From positions 1-20,044 of IMG/VR virus record IMGVR_UViG_3300046001_004502: DNA of 20,044 nt; one strand, 5' to 3'. The stretch comes from a virus. Of the stretch, positions 18,833 through 20,044 are shown piece by piece (positions within the stretch are counted from its first letter, which is position 1; each line of letters begins with the position of its first letter). Both the position numbers and the translations under genes were made by a program. The notes under the pieces were generated by a model. That model did not search any database. It worked only from the letters and a program-made list of their open reading frames with translations, and had not been told where the DNA came from.

Positions 18833-20044
18833 ATGTTAGAAGTAGAAGGTAAAACATTTCATAAGTTAGTTGAGAAAAAAAGTTATAGGACTGAACTATA
18901 TCATAATTTTTGCGACATATATCAAAAAGATACAAATAGTCTTGGATATAAAAATTTACTAAATTTATATGTCACCAAAAATGGAGACAGATTTTTTTCT
19001 GATACCCAATGTTTTACAGAAGAAGATTTTGTTAAAAATTTTGGAAATCCATGTGCTACTGTTAATTTTAATAGACAACGATTATTCATAGAAGAGGGTG
19101 AGGATAAAATATCAATCAAATTTCAGACTCACCGAAAAATTAGAGGTGTAGGTTCCAAATATTTCTCAGAAAGAAAATCCACAAACTACTTTACCTTCAA
19201 TTTCAAAAAGAAAATGTTTTATTCAGGAACATTCTCCACTAAAAAAAAGAAAGTTATTGGAAGTAGTATGAAGGTAAACCCAACATATTACGCAATTGAA
19301 AGTCTTTTAAGAAATATTATAATTGATGAAAGTGTTAAATTAGACCAGTATATTTATTTTTTCTTAGAAAAGATTTGGGATAGAATGGGCATTGAAAACC
19401 CACAAAACTTTCAGTGGGATTGTATGAAGTCTTTTTATAGTTTAACTTTCTATTTGGTTAATGGAATTAAAATACCGAACAATTGGAGAAAATTTACAGG
19501 TATATTCTTTTCTAAAAAAGAATTGAAAAAGTTTGATATGAACTTGGTGGAGACTGCAATGGATAAACTAAAACTAAAAGGATCCAAAGTCAAACAGATT
19601 TTTAATGAAATGGACTGGGTTGACTTTGATAAATTGCATATGACTTACAACCTTTTGGGTATTGATAGATTTAATAAAATTGAAAATAAATACTTTTACG
19701 AGTATTACAGCAACGACGAATTTGGTCTTCCAATAGAGGATAATAAAATGGGAAGATTTTTTGAATGTTTTTATGATCAATACAATCAATACCAACGTAA
19801 TAGAATGTCAACACCTTTAACTTCAAAAGAAAAGGATAGAATTCTAGACATGATAAAATACTTTTACGGACATAATAAATGGGCAATATTACTTGACCAT
19901 TTAGATATGAAAAGAGATTTAATAAATCTTGGTGAGGATGTGAAATTTAAGTTCACAAACATTAGTAGTTTTAATTTAGAACACGAGGAACTTAGTCGTC
20001 TTTTACAATCATACAGAAAAGGTGAGGTTGAAAGATTCTATGGT
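18833..20044 (+). CDS. Large unknown protein, partial (runs off the window)
   Basis: From ATG 18833 the frame is open to the last base, giving the first 404 residues. The composition is lysine- and aromatic-rich with no signal peptide. Landmarks: basic strand-rich region 'ISIKFQTHRKIRGVGSKYF' near 95-115, 'FSTKKKKVIGSSMKVNPTYYA', several predicted helices, and near the visible end 'SFNLEHEELSRLLQSYRKGEVERFYG'. That last part loosely recalls the region before the C-terminal domain of PcfJ-like phage proteins, but the diagnostic part would lie beyond the window, so this is only a suggestion. Confidence 0.85.
   Translation, partial: MLEVEGKTFHKLVEKKSYRTELYHNFCDIYQKDTNSLGYKNLLNLYVTKNGDRFFSDTQCFTEEDFVKNFGNPCATVNFNRQRLFIEEGEDKISIKFQTHRKIRGVGSKYFSERKSTNYFTFNFKKKMFYSGTFSTKKKKVIGSSMKVNPTYYAIESLLRNIIIDESVKLDQYIYFFLEKIWDRMGIENPQNFQWDCMKSFYSLTFYLVNGIKIPNNWRKFTGIFFSKKELKKFDMNLVETAMDKLKLKGSKVKQIFNEMDWVDFDKLHMTYNLLGIDRFNKIENKYFYEYYSNDEFGLPIEDNKMGRFFECFYDQYNQYQRNRMSTPLTSKEKDRILDMIKYFYGHNKWAILLDHLDMKRDLINLGEDVKFKFTNISSFNLEHEELSRLLQSYRKGEVERFYG

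Overview
The window looks like part of a tailed-phage genome (Caudoviricetes, probably large) whose host is a member of the Bacteroidota, most likely a flavobacterium-like bacterium. The sequence reasons are: dense, very A/T-rich, mostly same-strand genes with ATGA/TAATG junctions; typical phage accessory families (DUF3310, SPPY-type DNA methyltransferase, RNA ligase, small kinase, many short unknown proteins); little sign of Shine-Dalgarno sites; promoter-like boxes of the Bacteroidota type TAnnTTTG; and one secreted protein with the 'LPIELLSF' tail seen in type IX secretion substrates. No terminase, capsid, polymerase or integrase gene is present, so the phage assignment is an inference from context. 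The largest stretch without a coding call is 16284-16548, and it appears to encode structured RNA.

Layout. 1-1642: end of an unknown gene, DUF3310 protein, membrane protein, DNA methyltransferase. 1649-2424: divergent DUF192 and Nudix genes sharing one palindromic element. 2472-3183: small unknown protein and a lipoprotein. 3303-4969: two proteins with a special N-terminus, the second with a peptidoglycan-binding-like segment. 4973-6516: reverse-strand acetyltransferase, then a P-loop kinase and a metallophosphatase. 6543-9817: an HExxH protein and a 622-residue secreted repeat protein. 9917-14065: small proteins, a protein with six 22-residue repeats, a UVR-motif protein, a cyclic-phosphate-processing receiver domain, a coiled-coil protein and an RNA ligase. 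14123-15713: two small proteins, an AAA+ ATPase and a small membrane protein. 15765-16995: two more special-N-terminus proteins flanking a structured-RNA region. 17064-20044: small membrane protein, RNA-repair-type HAD phosphatase, several unknown proteins, and a large unknown protein running off the end.

How it works together (inference). Two promoter vocabularies seem to be used. TAnnTTTG boxes precede several non-virion or unknown genes, usually 4-6 nt before the ATG. A TATTTAT element lies 4-12 nt before the ATG of another set that includes four of the five proteins beginning with a conserved hydrophobic/charged peptide that ends in [I/L]-x-E. That combination resembles T4-like late transcription of head proteins carrying a capsid-targeting peptide cut by a prohead protease. 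A second theme is RNA repair: receiver-domain protein, RNA ligase, HAD phosphatase, P-loop kinase and metallophosphatase could heal and seal RNAs cut by host defences.

Four short genes (10074, 15561, 17064, 17736) and the true starts of several others were worked out by hand from the sequence.
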